Shown: in pieces, positions 17,270-25,550 of the stretch
Layout of the letters: each line of letters begins with the position of its first letter
How positions within the stretch are numbered: position 1 is the stretch's first letter
DNA from: Candidatus Baltobacteraceae bacterium
GTDB taxonomy: Bacteria > Vulcanimicrobiota > Vulcanimicrobiia > Vulcanimicrobiales > Vulcanimicrobiaceae
DNA: 64,000 nucleotides
Direction of reading: 5' to 3'
Assembly (NCBI GenBank): GCA_035502855.1
Contig: DATJTX010000022.1
Location: forward strand, 43,926 to 107,925
Made by a program: the position numbers and the translations under genes
The notes under the pieces: model-generated
The model's database searches: none
Told to the model about the DNA's origin: nothing
The model's input: the letters and a program-made list of their open reading frames with translations, nothing else

Positions 17270-17296
17270 CACCACTCAGCACCACTTCACACCACT
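17270..17296 (-). promoter_or_regulatory. Three MraZ boxes, 10-base period
   Basis: On the minus strand AGTGGTG occurs three times, at 17296-17290, 17286-17280 and 17276-17270, each separated by 3 bases, so the period is exactly 10. Known MraZ operators are direct GTGG/TGGG-type repeats with a 10-base period just upstream of mraZ. The first box overlaps the promoter -10 and the others cover the predicted transcription start and early leader. This position suits autorepression of the whole operon. Confidence 0.85.
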
Positions 17297-17322
17297 ATAA
17301 GGTTTACGACGGGGAGGGTCAA
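17294..17322 (-). promoter_or_regulatory. dcw operon promoter
   Basis: Minus-strand TTGACC (17322-17317) and TATAGT (17299-17294) are separated by 17 bases. This is close to the sigma70-type consensus, five and five of six matches by eye. The expected transcription start is near 17287, which leaves a leader of about 33 bases before the TTG start of mraZ. Confidence 0.8.
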
Positions 17323-17575
17323 AGGCGAACACGTGTTCGTGGCCACAAAGAACCGCGGCGCAACGGCAAGGCGAAAGGAAGCCCCTGATCTCAGCGGCTG
17401 GCGCAGAATCACGTCCGGCGGGTCGAGCCGATCAAACGCCAGCGTGATTTATACGGCGACAAGTTATGTGAGAAGCGCGGAGTGGCGAAACCGCAGGATG
17501 AACGAATAAGCGTAATCCGCATTAGCACGAGCACGCGCGCTGGGTCTCCCCGCGGACAGCCCCTGGAGTCATCTA

Positions 17576-18691
17576 ATGGACGAACAACAGAGCGCCGGCG
17601 CTATGGCGTCAGGAAACGCATTTGATTTCACGGCGCACAAACAGCGCGCCGTCTCGGAGTACTTAAAGCGACGAGACTATTTTGTTGCGCTTGCCCACAT
17701 GGTTGAGCGAATAGTTCGCGAGTGCCTAGTTCAACGTGGCATCAAGGTCAACTCAGTAGATAGCAGGGCTAAGGACGCGGCCAGCTTTGAAGAGAAAGCG
17801 GGCACCCCTTCCGACGCTGATCCGAACATTCCCAAATACCCGAATCCACTGGAGCAAATTACCGATCTCGCCGGAGTAAGAGTCATCACGTTCTTCCCGA
17901 GCACTCTCGATGATATCGACGTATTGATCGGCGATGAATTTGAAATCATTGAGCGATCTGACAAGGGAGCGGCGCTGATAGCTGAGCAGCGATTCGGTTA
18001 TCAAAGTATTCACTACCTCGTGCGACTAGATCGAAAGCGGGGAACCTTACCGGAGTACCAAGACTTCAAGGGCGCGAGTGTTGAAATCCAGGTCCGCACC
18101 ATTTTGCAACACGCATGGGCCGAAATCGAACACGATATTCAATACAAATCGGCCTCGGTGATCCCAACTGAGATTCGAAGACGATTCATGTCCCTGGCGG
18201 GTTTACTTGAAATAGCTGATCGAGAATTCCAGGCGATCCAAGATGCCGACGCAAGCGTGACCGCCCGCGCGCGTGAACAAATCGCCAGCGGCAACTTAGA
18301 CGAAGTCGAAGTCACGCCCGATGCCCTTAAGGAATATCTCGATCGGCGCTTAGGTCCCGATCGCCGAATATCCGAGTTCTCCTACAACTGGACGGCAAGA
18401 TTACTGCGCAATCTTGGCTTTAGCACGATGGGCCAGGTCGATCGCTGCATCAGCGGTTACGATGATAATTGGGTTTCCGATGTTGCTTATTCCACTCGAC
18501 AAGGCCAGACTACCCGATTTGAGCTAATGCTACTAGCCTCAATGGGTGAGCGGTACATTCAACGTCACATATTCGCCACGCAGCCCTGGTACGTCGAGGA
18601 TAGCCGGGACAAGCAGAGTCTCGAGGCCTTTCGCAGTGCGGGGATCAAGATCGGGGACTACGATCCCGTTGCAGAATCAAAACACGCCTAG
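17576..18691 (+). CDS. Stand-alone RelA/SpoT-domain (p)ppGpp synthetase-like protein
   Basis: This 371-residue protein has a RelA/SpoT nucleotidyltransferase domain at about 50-200: ITDLAGVRVITFF at 95-107, RFGYQSIHYLV at 139-149 and VEIQVRTILQHAWAEIEHD at 169-187. The Glu of EIQVRT and the Tyr of GYQSIH, needed for synthetase activity in the family, are kept. There is no HD hydrolase domain and no TGS or ACT region. The C-terminal 170 residues do not resemble anything I recognise. It is monocistronic and transcribed away from the dcw promoter. Codon use is visibly more AT-rich than in the neighbours, which suggests transfer. It could be a small alarmone synthetase for stress or a toxin-type (toxSAS) enzyme; no antitoxin gene is obvious next to it. 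Confidence 0.8.
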   Translation: MDEQQSAGAMASGNAFDFTAHKQRAVSEYLKRRDYFVALAHMVERIVRECLVQRGIKVNSVDSRAKDAASFEEKAGTPSDADPNIPKYPNPLEQITDLAGVRVITFFPSTLDDIDVLIGDEFEIIERSDKGAALIAEQRFGYQSIHYLVRLDRKRGTLPEYQDFKGASVEIQVRTILQHAWAEIEHDIQYKSASVIPTEIRRRFMSLAGLLEIADREFQAIQDADASVTARAREQIASGNLDEVEVTPDALKEYLDRRLGPDRRISEFSYNWTARLLRNLGFSTMGQVDRCISGYDDNWVSDVAYSTRQGQTTRFELMLLASMGERYIQRHIFATQPWYVEDSRDKQSLEAFRSAGIKIGDYDPVAESKHA

Positions 18692-18723
18692 CAGAAGCCG
18701 GGAGCACCGGAACACTCGCTCGC

Positions 18724-18906
18724 TCAGGCCGCCAAGGAGCCCACCGTCTTGGACACATTGCGCGGCGGAACCGCTCCGGCCAAACGCCCATACAGAATAA
18801 CCGTCTCTCGGCGGTGGCCGGTGATGGCTCGACCTCGGGGGCGCTCATGCCTTCGCCCAAGAGTTCCACCATCGCGCCATCGCTGCTCATCGGTCAGCGA
18901 GTCCAT
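18724..18906 (-). pseudogene. Decayed copy of the small HTH gene at 19455-19637
   Basis: The frame opens MDSLTDEQR and closes with ITGHRRETVILYGRLAG, both close to the intact 60-residue protein at 19455-19637. The middle reads in the wrong frame. A different frame supplies MVELLGEGMSAPEVE, matching the intact RIVELLREGMSAREVE. Two small compensating indels therefore scramble the first HTH helix. One is visible as GATGGCTCG where the intact copy reads TAATGCGCTCG (plus-strand view). It is a pseudogene or, less likely, a translated variant. Confidence 0.7.
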
Positions 18907-18980
18907 GCAAAGAAGGCTTATACTCGCGTATGCAAGCCGAAAACGCCCAACGGCTCAGGACTCTTCGCCGCTATCGCCGG

Positions 18981-19325
18981 CTAACGACTCCACCAACAGG
19001 TATTGTTGGCCTTGTTGAGATGGATCGTGACGTCGCCCGAGTTCTTGGGCACCTGCATATCCGTTTTACAAATGTTGCGAACGCCGTCGAGCGTTTTGAT
19101 CTCCGCCATGATCTTCATGTTCCCTTGGGCGCTGTCCCAGTGCCAGCGATAATTCGGGCGGACCATAAAGGCGTTTTGGATGCGGCCGTTCGCGTACACC
19201 GTGACCCAGACCGGATTTGGCAGCGGATTTACGATGTAGAGGTCGTACGGCAATCGCGCTGCGGCTACGGCGGTTGAGGCCACAACAAAGGCGGCAATGA
19301 GAAGAAAACGGAGCCGTCCAAGCAT
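18981..19325 (-). CDS. Small secreted protein, unknown function
   Basis: This 114-residue protein has a clear N-terminal signal segment (LRFLLIAAFVVASTAVAAA near 5-23). The mature part is about 90 residues with aromatic-rich stretches (PNYRWHWDSAQGN, NNTCWWSR) and two cysteines, in RNICKTD and NNTCWWS, that could form a disulfide in the periplasm. I do not recognise a family. It stands alone between the two HTH copies. Confidence 0.65.
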   Translation of the reverse strand: MLGRLRFLLIAAFVVASTAVAAARLPYDLYIVNPLPNPVWVTVYANGRIQNAFMVRPNYRWHWDSAQGNMKIMAEIKTLDGVRNICKTDMQVPKNSGDVTIHLNKANNTCWWSR

Positions 19326-19454
19326 CGATAGGATCCCCTTTCCAAAGCCGACTCGAACGCCATCGAGCCCTGTTCTGAGGATTCTTTCGAATCAGTTGGA
19401 GATCATGCTCACGACGACGACTTCATGGTGAGTTGACCCCGTCGCCGAACGTTG

Positions 19455-19637
19455 CTAGGCGGCTCGCGCCTGCGTGGGTTCCGGTGAAACTCGCGAAGGC
19501 AGCACCCCCGCGAGGCGACCGTACAATACAACCGTCTCTCGCCGATGCCCCGTAATGCGCTCGACCTCGCGGGCGCTCATGCCTTCGCGCAAAAGTTCCA
19601 CGATACGTTGTTGCTGCTCGACGGTTAGCGTGTTCAT
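19455..19637 (-). CDS. Small helix-turn-helix DNA-binding protein
   Basis: This 60-residue protein reads LTVEQQQRIVELLREGMSAR followed by EVERITGHRRETVVLYGRL. The pattern of a first helix, a turn at GMS and a recognition helix GHRRETVVLYGR looks like a Hin/resolvase- or transposase-type homeodomain HTH. It is about the minimum size for a DNA-binding module, with no second domain. A frameshifted relative lies 0.7 kb away. It may be a remnant of a mobile element or a genuine small regulator. Confidence 0.6.
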   Translation of the reverse strand: MNTLTVEQQQRIVELLREGMSAREVERITGHRRETVVLYGRLAGVLPSRVSPEPTQARAA

Positions 19638-19703
19638 GGGTGATACTCAGACGATCGGCGGCCGCGGCCCTGCCGGCGGTGTCCGCTTTTGAGCCGGAAA
19701 ACA

Positions 19704-19732
19704 TTCCCAGCGCACACCGGCTCTGCTATAAA
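19704..19732 (+). promoter_or_regulatory. Putative clpP promoter giving a leaderless transcript
   Basis: TATAAA at 19727-19732 ends 7 bases before the clpP ATG. Seventeen bases further upstream is TTCCCA (19704-19709), a weak -35 element. A start 7-8 bases after the -10 would fall on or next to the ATG. No Shine-Dalgarno sequence precedes that ATG, which fits a leaderless mRNA. Confidence 0.5.
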
Positions 19733-19739
19733 ACGGGCC

Positions 19740-20345
19740 ATGAGTTACCTCGTGCCGACCGTCGTCGAGAACACCGCGCGCGGCGAGCGCGCCTTCGACA
19801 TCTACTCGCGCCTCCTCAAAGACCGCATCGTCTTCATCAGCGGCGAGATCACGGATCAGCTCGCTAGCCTTGCCGTCGCGCAGCTGCTCTTCCTCGAGAA
19901 AGAAGATCCCGACAAAGACGTCGATCTCTACATCAACAGCCCCGGCGGCAGCGTCACCGCGGCGCTTGGGATTTACGATACGATGCAGTTCATCAAGCCG
20001 GCGGTCGCGACGATCTGCGTGGGGTTTGCGGCCTCGATGGCCTCGGTGCTCTTGACCGGCGGCGCGCCGGGCAAACGCGCGGCGCTGCCCTACAGCAAGA
20101 TCCTCATCCACCAGCCGTCGATCGGGCAGATCGGCGGCCAAGCCACCGACATCGAATTGCACGCGCGCGAACTCGTCGCCACGCGCAAGACGCTCGCCGA
20201 CATCTACGCGAAAACGACGGGAAAAGCCGAAGAGCAAATCTTGCGCGACCTCGATCGCGATTTCTTCATGACGCCCGGGCAGGCACGCGACTACGGCATC
20301 GTCGACGAGGTTCTCGAAGCCAACGGCCGCGCGGAGAGCGCGTAG
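19740..20345 (+). CDS. clpP: ClpP protease subunit
   Basis: This 201-residue serine protease subunit should form the double-heptamer chamber served by Clp AAA+ unfoldases. [20 protein letters not shown] is at 61-80. The nucleophile is Ser99 in [10 protein letters not shown], the base His124 in ILIHQPS, and the third triad residue lies in LDRDFFM near 171-177. FAASMAS differs slightly from the common QAASMGA. No clpX follows; a patatin gene does. The ATG at 19740 has the standard length to the ClpP fold; the upstream in-frame Met would put coding sequence through the promoter. Confidence 0.93.
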   Translation: MSYLVPTVVENTARGERAFDIYSRLLKDRIVFISGEITDQLASLAVAQLLFLEKEDPDKDVDLYINSPGGSVTAALGIYDTMQFIKPAVATICVGFAASMASVLLTGGAPGKRAALPYSKILIHQPSIGQIGGQATDIELHARELVATRKTLADIYAKTTGKAEEQILRDLDRDFFMTPGQARDYGIVDEVLEANGRAESA

Positions 20346-20436
20346 TCGATGCAGCATAGGCCGATTGAACTACTGCATGTTACGCCGAGCTAAGGTACGA
20401 TTGCGAAGGAACCTTCCCTCAGGAGGTTGATTTATC

Positions 20437-21507
20437 GTGCGAGCTTTGGTGTTGACCGGCGGTGGCGCCCTCGGTGCCTACGAGGCCGGGGTCATTTGCG
20501 GTCTTGCCGAGACCGGTCAGCATTTCGACCTAGTTTGTGGCACCTCGATCGGTGCCATCAATGCGGCGTTCTACGCTCAGGGGCTCATCGAAGAACTCGA
20601 AGGGCTCTGGAAGACGATCGCGGGCAAGAACATTGTCACGCTTTCGCCCACAGCACAGCGGGTAATGGACTTCGTGAGCGAACTCGAGGCCGTCCTGAAG
20701 CTAAACCCAGCGCTCTGGGCATTCCACGTTCTCGGCCTGATTAAGAAGTACAAGGCAATGGGCCCGTTGCCCGAACTGATGGCGATGCTTGGAGCCCTCG
20801 ACCGCTCCCCCGTGACAGCACTGCTGCAACCAGTTCTCAACTTCGACAACATCCGCTGTTCGCTCGTCGTCACCGGGACTAATGTGAATTTGCAAACATC
20901 GGAATCGTTCTTCGCGTTCGCGGCTCCCGCCGGTGGTACGCCTACCGCCGTCGACCTGCAAAAAGCATTTCTCGCGAACGCTAAATCAGCGCATCCGATT
21001 ACAGCCGAAAACTACCTCGTCGCGGTCGAGGCCTCGGGTTCGCTGCCCTTTGCCTTTCCGCCAATGAGCGAGAACCTAGGTTCATCTACTACCTATCTCT
21101 ACGTTGACGGAGGAGTCGCGAACAATTCGCCGATCGGGCTTGCGATCAATGCGGGCGCGACCGATATCACTGTAATTTTCATGACACCCGCGAGTAACGC
21201 GCCACTCGCCGCGGTCCCCAATGTTGCAGTGCTCGGTCTGGCTTGCTATACCGTCATGCAGCAAAAGATTCTTGAAGACGATATGAAGCTGGCGCTTATG
21301 ACGAATCAGGCTGTTGCGGGGAGGACCGCCGCGAATGACAAGCTCGGGCTGCAAGGCAAAGTAGAAGTGAGCCTTCGGCAGGTACGGCCGGTACAGCCGT
21401 TGGCACTTTCCGTCCTGGGATTCAATGATCAACCCGCAATTGACGAAGCGTTTGAACTCGGCCGTTCCGATGCGAAAGGTGTCAAGACGGTTTGGGAACG
21501 CGCCTAA
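20437..21507 (+). CDS. Patatin-like phospholipase
   Basis: This 356-residue protein has the patatin catalytic layout: oxyanion loop GGGALGAYEAG at 8-18, nucleophile Ser37 in GTSIGA, and Asp in DGGVANNSP at 224-232. GSLPFAFPP near 201-209 is another family stretch. It has no signal peptide or membrane segment, so it is probably a cytoplasmic or injected acyl hydrolase. The GTG start at 20437 is preceded by AGGAGG. The gene stands alone, about 90 bases after clpP. Confidence 0.88.
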   Translation: MRALVLTGGGALGAYEAGVICGLAETGQHFDLVCGTSIGAINAAFYAQGLIEELEGLWKTIAGKNIVTLSPTAQRVMDFVSELEAVLKLNPALWAFHVLGLIKKYKAMGPLPELMAMLGALDRSPVTALLQPVLNFDNIRCSLVVTGTNVNLQTSESFFAFAAPAGGTPTAVDLQKAFLANAKSAHPITAENYLVAVEASGSLPFAFPPMSENLGSSTTYLYVDGGVANNSPIGLAINAGATDITVIFMTPASNAPLAAVPNVAVLGLACYTVMQQKILEDDMKLALMTNQAVAGRTAANDKLGLQGKVEVSLRQVRPVQPLALSVLGFNDQPAIDEAFELGRSDAKGVKTVWERA

Positions 21508-21592
21508 GCGCCGGCGGGGGATCGTCGGTCCCGGAAGTCACCCGTTAATCACGAGGAGCGGGAAAATCTAGCCGCGCACGAACGAGCCATGC

Positions 21593-22033
21593 GTGGGCTA
21601 CATCGACAACACTCTGCTCCCCGGCGAAGAGGTCGTGTATCAAGCGAAGCTGCATCCAATCATCGCTGTGCCCGCTGGAGTCGTGGTGCTGTTGGGAATC
21701 ATCATCGCGATGACGTGGTCCCAAATCCTTGGGCTGCTCGTCGGCATCGTCGGCGTTGGGATGGGCACGATTGCCCTCATTCGGTACAACTCGTCCGAAT
21801 TTGCGGTCACGAACCGTCGCGTCGTTATCAAGGTTGGGGCACTTGGCAGCAGATTGCTCGAACTCGAGCTGAACCGGATCGAGGGTATCGACGTCGAGCA
21901 GACGGCATTTGGCCGCCTCTTCGACTACGGCACGATTGGCGTGCGGGGAATCGGCGGCACGGAGGAGAGCTTCCCCGCGATCGCGGCGCCGCTCGAATTT
22001 CGCAAGCACGTGCAAGAAATGCTCCCGAACTAA
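21593..22033 (+). CDS. PH-domain (bPH2/DUF304) membrane protein
   Basis: This 146-residue protein has two adjacent membrane segments near 23-60 (IIAVPAGVVVLLGIIIAM and LGLLVGIVGVGMGTIAL). A bacterial PH-like domain follows with FAVTNRRVVIKVGALG near 70 and ELNRIEGIDVEQTAFGRLFDYGTIGV near 90-115. The TNRRVVIKxG and DYGTI motifs are typical of YdbS/DUF304 proteins, whose role is unknown. I use GTG 21593; an ATG four bases earlier is in another frame. Confidence 0.8.
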   Translation: MGYIDNTLLPGEEVVYQAKLHPIIAVPAGVVVLLGIIIAMTWSQILGLLVGIVGVGMGTIALIRYNSSEFAVTNRRVVIKVGALGSRLLELELNRIEGIDVEQTAFGRLFDYGTIGVRGIGGTEESFPAIAAPLEFRKHVQEMLPN

Positions 22034-22043
22034 CGAGCGCGTT

Positions 22044-23480
22044 TCAACCCGGCGGGATGCCTTCCGCGAAATGAAAGACGTTCGTGGGGTCGTATTTCGT
22101 CTTGATCTTGCGTAGGCGTTGAAAGTTCCCGTCGTGGTAGGCAAGCTGCCAATCGCGCAGTGACGGATCGATGAAGTTCTGGTAGGCGCCGCCCTTGGCG
22201 AGCGGAACGATCGCCTCGTAAAACGCGTCGAGCCAGGCCAGATTGCGCGCGAGCGCGTCGGGTGGCGTCGTCTGGGTCCAATACAGCTCGATCGAACTCA
22301 GCCACGAGCTGAAGCGATGGGCAAACGCCATCTCGTGCGGTCCGCGATCGTTCACATGCGCGCCGGTTTGAAACACCTTGAACGCCGCGCTTTTTGCCGT
22401 GCGCGGATAGCGCCGAAGCCACTCGAACACAACCGCATTAGCGTTGTGATCGAACGGCGCATTGAAGAAGCGCGAGCGCTCCTGCCAGTACGCCGGACGG
22501 CCCGGTTCGGCGAGCACGTCTTGCGCGGCCCAATAGGAATCGTGCTTGACGATGCCCTCGGGTTCGGCGATCGCGTACACCGGCGCGAGCATCTCGCGCA
22601 GTTGCGCCGGCGTGCCCGAATATTGCCCGAGCAGTTGGATCGTAATATCGGGCGTCGTTGCGTCGGGTGCAATCGCCGATACTTTCGAGCCGAGCGTCGC
22701 CGGCGCACGATCGAGGACGCCGATCAGTCGTTCGAAGACGCGCTCCGGTTGCCGTTTCCACGTCAAGTCGAAGACCGTCAGCGGTCCGACCTCGTAGGTT
22801 TGAAACGCGAACGACGTGTTGATCCCGAAATTTCCCCCGCCAGCGCCACGGCAGGCCCAAAACAATTCGTCGTTGCCGTGCACGGCGCGAGTCGTGCCGT
22901 CGGCGGTGACGATTTCCGTCGCAATCAGGTGATCGCAGGTCAGGCCATGCGCGCGCATATTGAAACCGATGCCGCCGCCGAGCACGAGGCCGGCCACGCC
23001 GACCGACGGGCAGCGTCCGTGGGTGATCGCAAGATTACGATTGCGAAATGCCGAGTACACATTCGAGTTTCGTGCGCCGCCGCCGAGCGTGGCGATGCCG
23101 GTCGACTCGTCGAACGCAACGTTATTCATCGTCCGCAGATCGATCATCAGCCCGGGCGTCGTCGAATATCCCGCGTACGAATGGCCGCCCGACCGCGCGA
23201 CGAGCGGCACCCCGTATTCACGCGCGAAGAGAATCGACGTGCTCACGTCGCGAGCGTCGCTGCACACCGCAATCGCTTGCGGAAGAATCGCGTCGTAGCG
23301 CAGGTTATTCGGTTGCGCGTAGGCCGCATACCATCGGTCCCCGGGAAGTACGAGCTTCCCCCGGAGACGACGCGCAAGCTCCGCCCACGGAATGGTGCGA
23401 CGCGCGCCCAGAAGCCCGAGCGCCGAAGTGCCGAGCGCAGCGGCAGCGGCGCTCTGGAGAAACACCCGCCGATTCACCAT
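22044..23480 (-). CDS. Secreted FAD-binding oxidoreductase with bicovalent flavin (BBE type)
   Basis: This protein of 478 residues from the ATG at 23480 starts with a Tat-like signal (NRRVFLQSAAAAALGTSALG). A PCMH FAD domain follows with ARSGGHSYAGYS and GRCPSVGVAGLVLGGGIGF. The His and Cys in these motifs are the two residues that link FAD in berberine-bridge and oligosaccharide-oxidase enzymes. The C-terminus NVFHFAEGIPP matches the berberine-like (BBE) domain. The substrate is not predictable. An upstream in-frame Met would add 25 residues before the signal and is less likely. It is convergent with the PH-domain gene. Confidence 0.85.
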   Translation of the reverse strand: MVNRRVFLQSAAAAALGTSALGLLGARRTIPWAELARRLRGKLVLPGDRWYAAYAQPNNLRYDAILPQAIAVCSDARDVSTSILFAREYGVPLVARSGGHSYAGYSTTPGLMIDLRTMNNVAFDESTGIATLGGGARNSNVYSAFRNRNLAITHGRCPSVGVAGLVLGGGIGFNMRAHGLTCDHLIATEIVTADGTTRAVHGNDELFWACRGAGGGNFGINTSFAFQTYEVGPLTVFDLTWKRQPERVFERLIGVLDRAPATLGSKVSAIAPDATTPDITIQLLGQYSGTPAQLREMLAPVYAIAEPEGIVKHDSYWAAQDVLAEPGRPAYWQERSRFFNAPFDHNANAVVFEWLRRYPRTAKSAAFKVFQTGAHVNDRGPHEMAFAHRFSSWLSSIELYWTQTTPPDALARNLAWLDAFYEAIVPLAKGGAYQNFIDPSLRDWQLAYHDGNFQRLRKIKTKYDPTNVFHFAEGIPPG

Positions 23481-23605
23481 GGCCTGCGCTTCGCCTTTTT
23501 CGGAATCCGAGCCCGCTTCGGTCCGGTACGCGCGGTGCTCGAAGCGGCAGAGCATGCTGGTGCTCGGCTGTAACAGATCGCGACATTGAGTGGTTGAATC
23601 GAGGC

Positions 23606-24556
23606 ATGACTGTGAAGAGCCACGCGACGACCGTGAAGTCGTCTACTCTCCCGACGACGATGAAAGCCGCCGTCCTCGACAAAGCGGGTCCGCCCGACGC
23701 CATTCGCGTAACGTCCGTGCCCGTACCGAAGCTTGCCCGAGGCCATGTGATTCTGGCGCTCGATTATGCCAGCGTGGGCATTTGGGATGCGAAGCAGCGC
23801 TCCGGCGCGTGGGGCGCGATCAAGCCCGGCACCATTTTAGGTGCGGACGGAAGCGGCGTTGTGGTTGCGGTTGCTTCCGACGTGAAGCACCTGCGCGTCG
23901 GCGAGCGTGTGTATTCCTATAGCTACGGTAATCCGCACGGCGGCTTCTACGCCGAATACATAGGCCTCCCGGCAGATCGCGTCGCGCGCGTGCCGGATCA
24001 GCTCGATCAAAAAGTCGCCGGCGCGATGCCGTGCGTTGCGCTGACGGCGCACGCGGGGCTGCACTCCTTAAAGATGAAGCGCGGCGAGACGCTGCTCGTC
24101 TTCGGCGCCACCGGCGGCGTCGGGTCGCTGGCAGTTTGGCTCGCGGCGAAGACCATCGGCGCAATCGTGTCCGGAACCGCACGACCCGACGCGCAGGACT
24201 ACCTTCGCGCGCTCGGGGGCACGCCGATCACGCAGGATGCGACGACCGTGTTCGACGCGATGCTCGCCACCGCGAACGGCTCCGATCTTCCGCCCCTCGC
24301 CTCGCGTCTGCGCCCGAACGCACCGATCGCATTCCCGAACGGCATCGAGCCGGCACCGAAAGTCGGCGGCCACCCGTCGGTGCCGTTCGATGGGGATATG
24401 TCGCACGAAGCCTTCGAGCGCTTGAACCGAGCGATCGGCACGCAGACGATTCCGCTGAAGACGGAAGAGTTTCCGCTCGATCGTGTGGTCGATGCGCACC
24501 GGCGAATCGAACAGGGTCACGTCGAAGGCAAGATCGTTTTGCGCATCCGCGAATAG
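23606..24556 (+). CDS. Zinc-independent MDR-family NAD(P)H dehydrogenase (quinone oxidoreductase-like)
   Basis: This 316-residue medium-chain dehydrogenase has MKAAVLDKAGPPDAIRV at 19-35, a GroES-like domain with GADGSGVVVAV and VGERVYSY, then a Rossmann fold with LVFGATGGVGSLAVWLA near 164-180. No structural or catalytic zinc ligands are visible, as in QOR/zeta-crystallin enzymes. ATG 23606 is used; ATG 23660 (MKAAVLD) is an equally common type of start. It ends 6 bases before msrA, so the two may be co-transcribed. It is divergent from the FAD oxidoreductase. Confidence 0.85.
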   Translation: MTVKSHATTVKSSTLPTTMKAAVLDKAGPPDAIRVTSVPVPKLARGHVILALDYASVGIWDAKQRSGAWGAIKPGTILGADGSGVVVAVASDVKHLRVGERVYSYSYGNPHGGFYAEYIGLPADRVARVPDQLDQKVAGAMPCVALTAHAGLHSLKMKRGETLLVFGATGGVGSLAVWLAAKTIGAIVSGTARPDAQDYLRALGGTPITQDATTVFDAMLATANGSDLPPLASRLRPNAPIAFPNGIEPAPKVGGHPSVPFDGDMSHEAFERLNRAIGTQTIPLKTEEFPLDRVVDAHRRIEQGHVEGKIVLRIRE

Positions 24557-24562
24557 AGAATT

Positions 24563-25078
24563 ATGACATCATCTACCGAGCGCGCAGTTCTGGCCGGCGG
24601 CTGCTTCTGGGGCATGCAGGAGCTGCTGCGCACGTACCCCGGCGTCATCTCGACACGCGTGGGCTATACCGGCGGCGAGGTGCCGAACGCGACCTATCGC
24701 AATCACGGCAACCACGCGGAGGCGATCGAGATCGTTTTCGATCCGGCGCAAATCAGCTACCGGCAATTGCTCGAGTTCTTCTTTCAAATCCACGACCCGA
24801 CGACGCTCAATCGCCAGGGCAACGATCGCGGCACGAGCTATCGCTCGGCGATCTACTACACCACCGACGAACAACGCCGCATCGCCGAGCAGACGATTGC
24901 CGACGTCGACGCGTCAGGACTGTGGCCCGGCAAGGTCGTAACCGAAGTCGCGCCGGCGGGCCCGTTCTGGGAAGCCGAGCCCGAGCATCAGGATTACCTC
25001 CAGAAAATTCCGAACGGTTATACCTGCCACTTTGTCCGCAAGGACTGGAAGCTTCCGCATAGCAGCGCGGTGCGCTAG
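24563..25078 (+). CDS. msrA: Peptide methionine (S)-S-oxide reductase MsrA
   Basis: This 171-residue repair enzyme reduces methionine-S-sulfoxide in proteins. The active-site motif GGCFWGMQE at 12-20 contains the catalytic Cys14. [24 protein letters not shown] follows near 32-55 (described in parts), and [13 protein letters not shown] near 93. A late Cys in YTCHFV may serve as a resolving cysteine. It sits immediately after the MDR dehydrogenase and has no fused MsrB. Confidence 0.95.
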   Translation: MTSSTERAVLAGGCFWGMQELLRTYPGVISTRVGYTGGEVPNATYRNHGNHAEAIEIVFDPAQISYRQLLEFFFQIHDPTTLNRQGNDRGTSYRSAIYYTTDEQRRIAEQTIADVDASGLWPGKVVTEVAPAGPFWEAEPEHQDYLQKIPNGYTCHFVRKDWKLPHSSAVR

Positions 25079-25467
25079 GGCGTTTTCTCCGCGAGCCACC
25101 GTTCAACATCGGCGCGCCAATTCGGCACCGTCGGGTCGATCATGCGCACGCGTTCTTTGGTGACCGTATCGCCGACGGCCTGTGTAATCAACCGCCGCAC
25201 TTGGATACCCACGGTGGGGCTCGACACCACGATGGCAAGCCGGTGCATACCGTGGCCAAAGAGCTTTCCGTAGCGCTCGGAGATCATCGCTTGCGAATCG
25301 GCGTCGGTCGCGATCTTGGCTTTCGAAAGGTCCATGAGCAAGCTGAAGCCCGGCTTGGTGCGCGCGGCATCCATCAGGGCCGCATTCACCACCTTCAGTT
25401 CCTCGGGCGTCGGCCTTCCTTCGACGGTAACGGCAATGCCGTACGCGGTCGCTGCGGTTGTGTACAT
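25075..25467 (-). CDS. Small STAS/SpoIIAA-like cytoplasmic protein, unknown function
   Basis: This protein has 130 residues from ATG 25467. [21 protein letters not shown] followed by [21 protein letters not shown] and [10 protein letters not shown] is reminiscent of STAS-like or SpoIIAA-like folds, in which a strand ends in an Asp-containing loop. The match is structural impression, not a clear family. It overlaps the last 4 bases of msrA tail to tail and has no obvious partner. Confidence 0.6.
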   Translation of the reverse strand: MYTTAATAYGIAVTVEGRPTPEELKVVNAALMDAARTKPGFSLLMDLSKAKIATDADSQAMISERYGKLFGHGMHRLAIVVSSPTVGIQVRRLITQAVGDTVTKERVRMIDPTVPNWRADVERWLAEKTP

Positions 25468-25550
25468 AAAACGCAACCCCTATTTCTTGTTCCGGCCCGA
25501 TGCCCCTGGGATACGCGGCCTGCACCGTGATGCTTGGTGCACCAACGGAA

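Noticed and set aside
17255..17275. GTG starts of mraZ at 17275 or 17272
   Set aside because: They lie in the MraZ box region about 12 bases from the predicted transcription start and have no ribosome site; the TTG at 17254 has GGGGGAGGG ahead of it.
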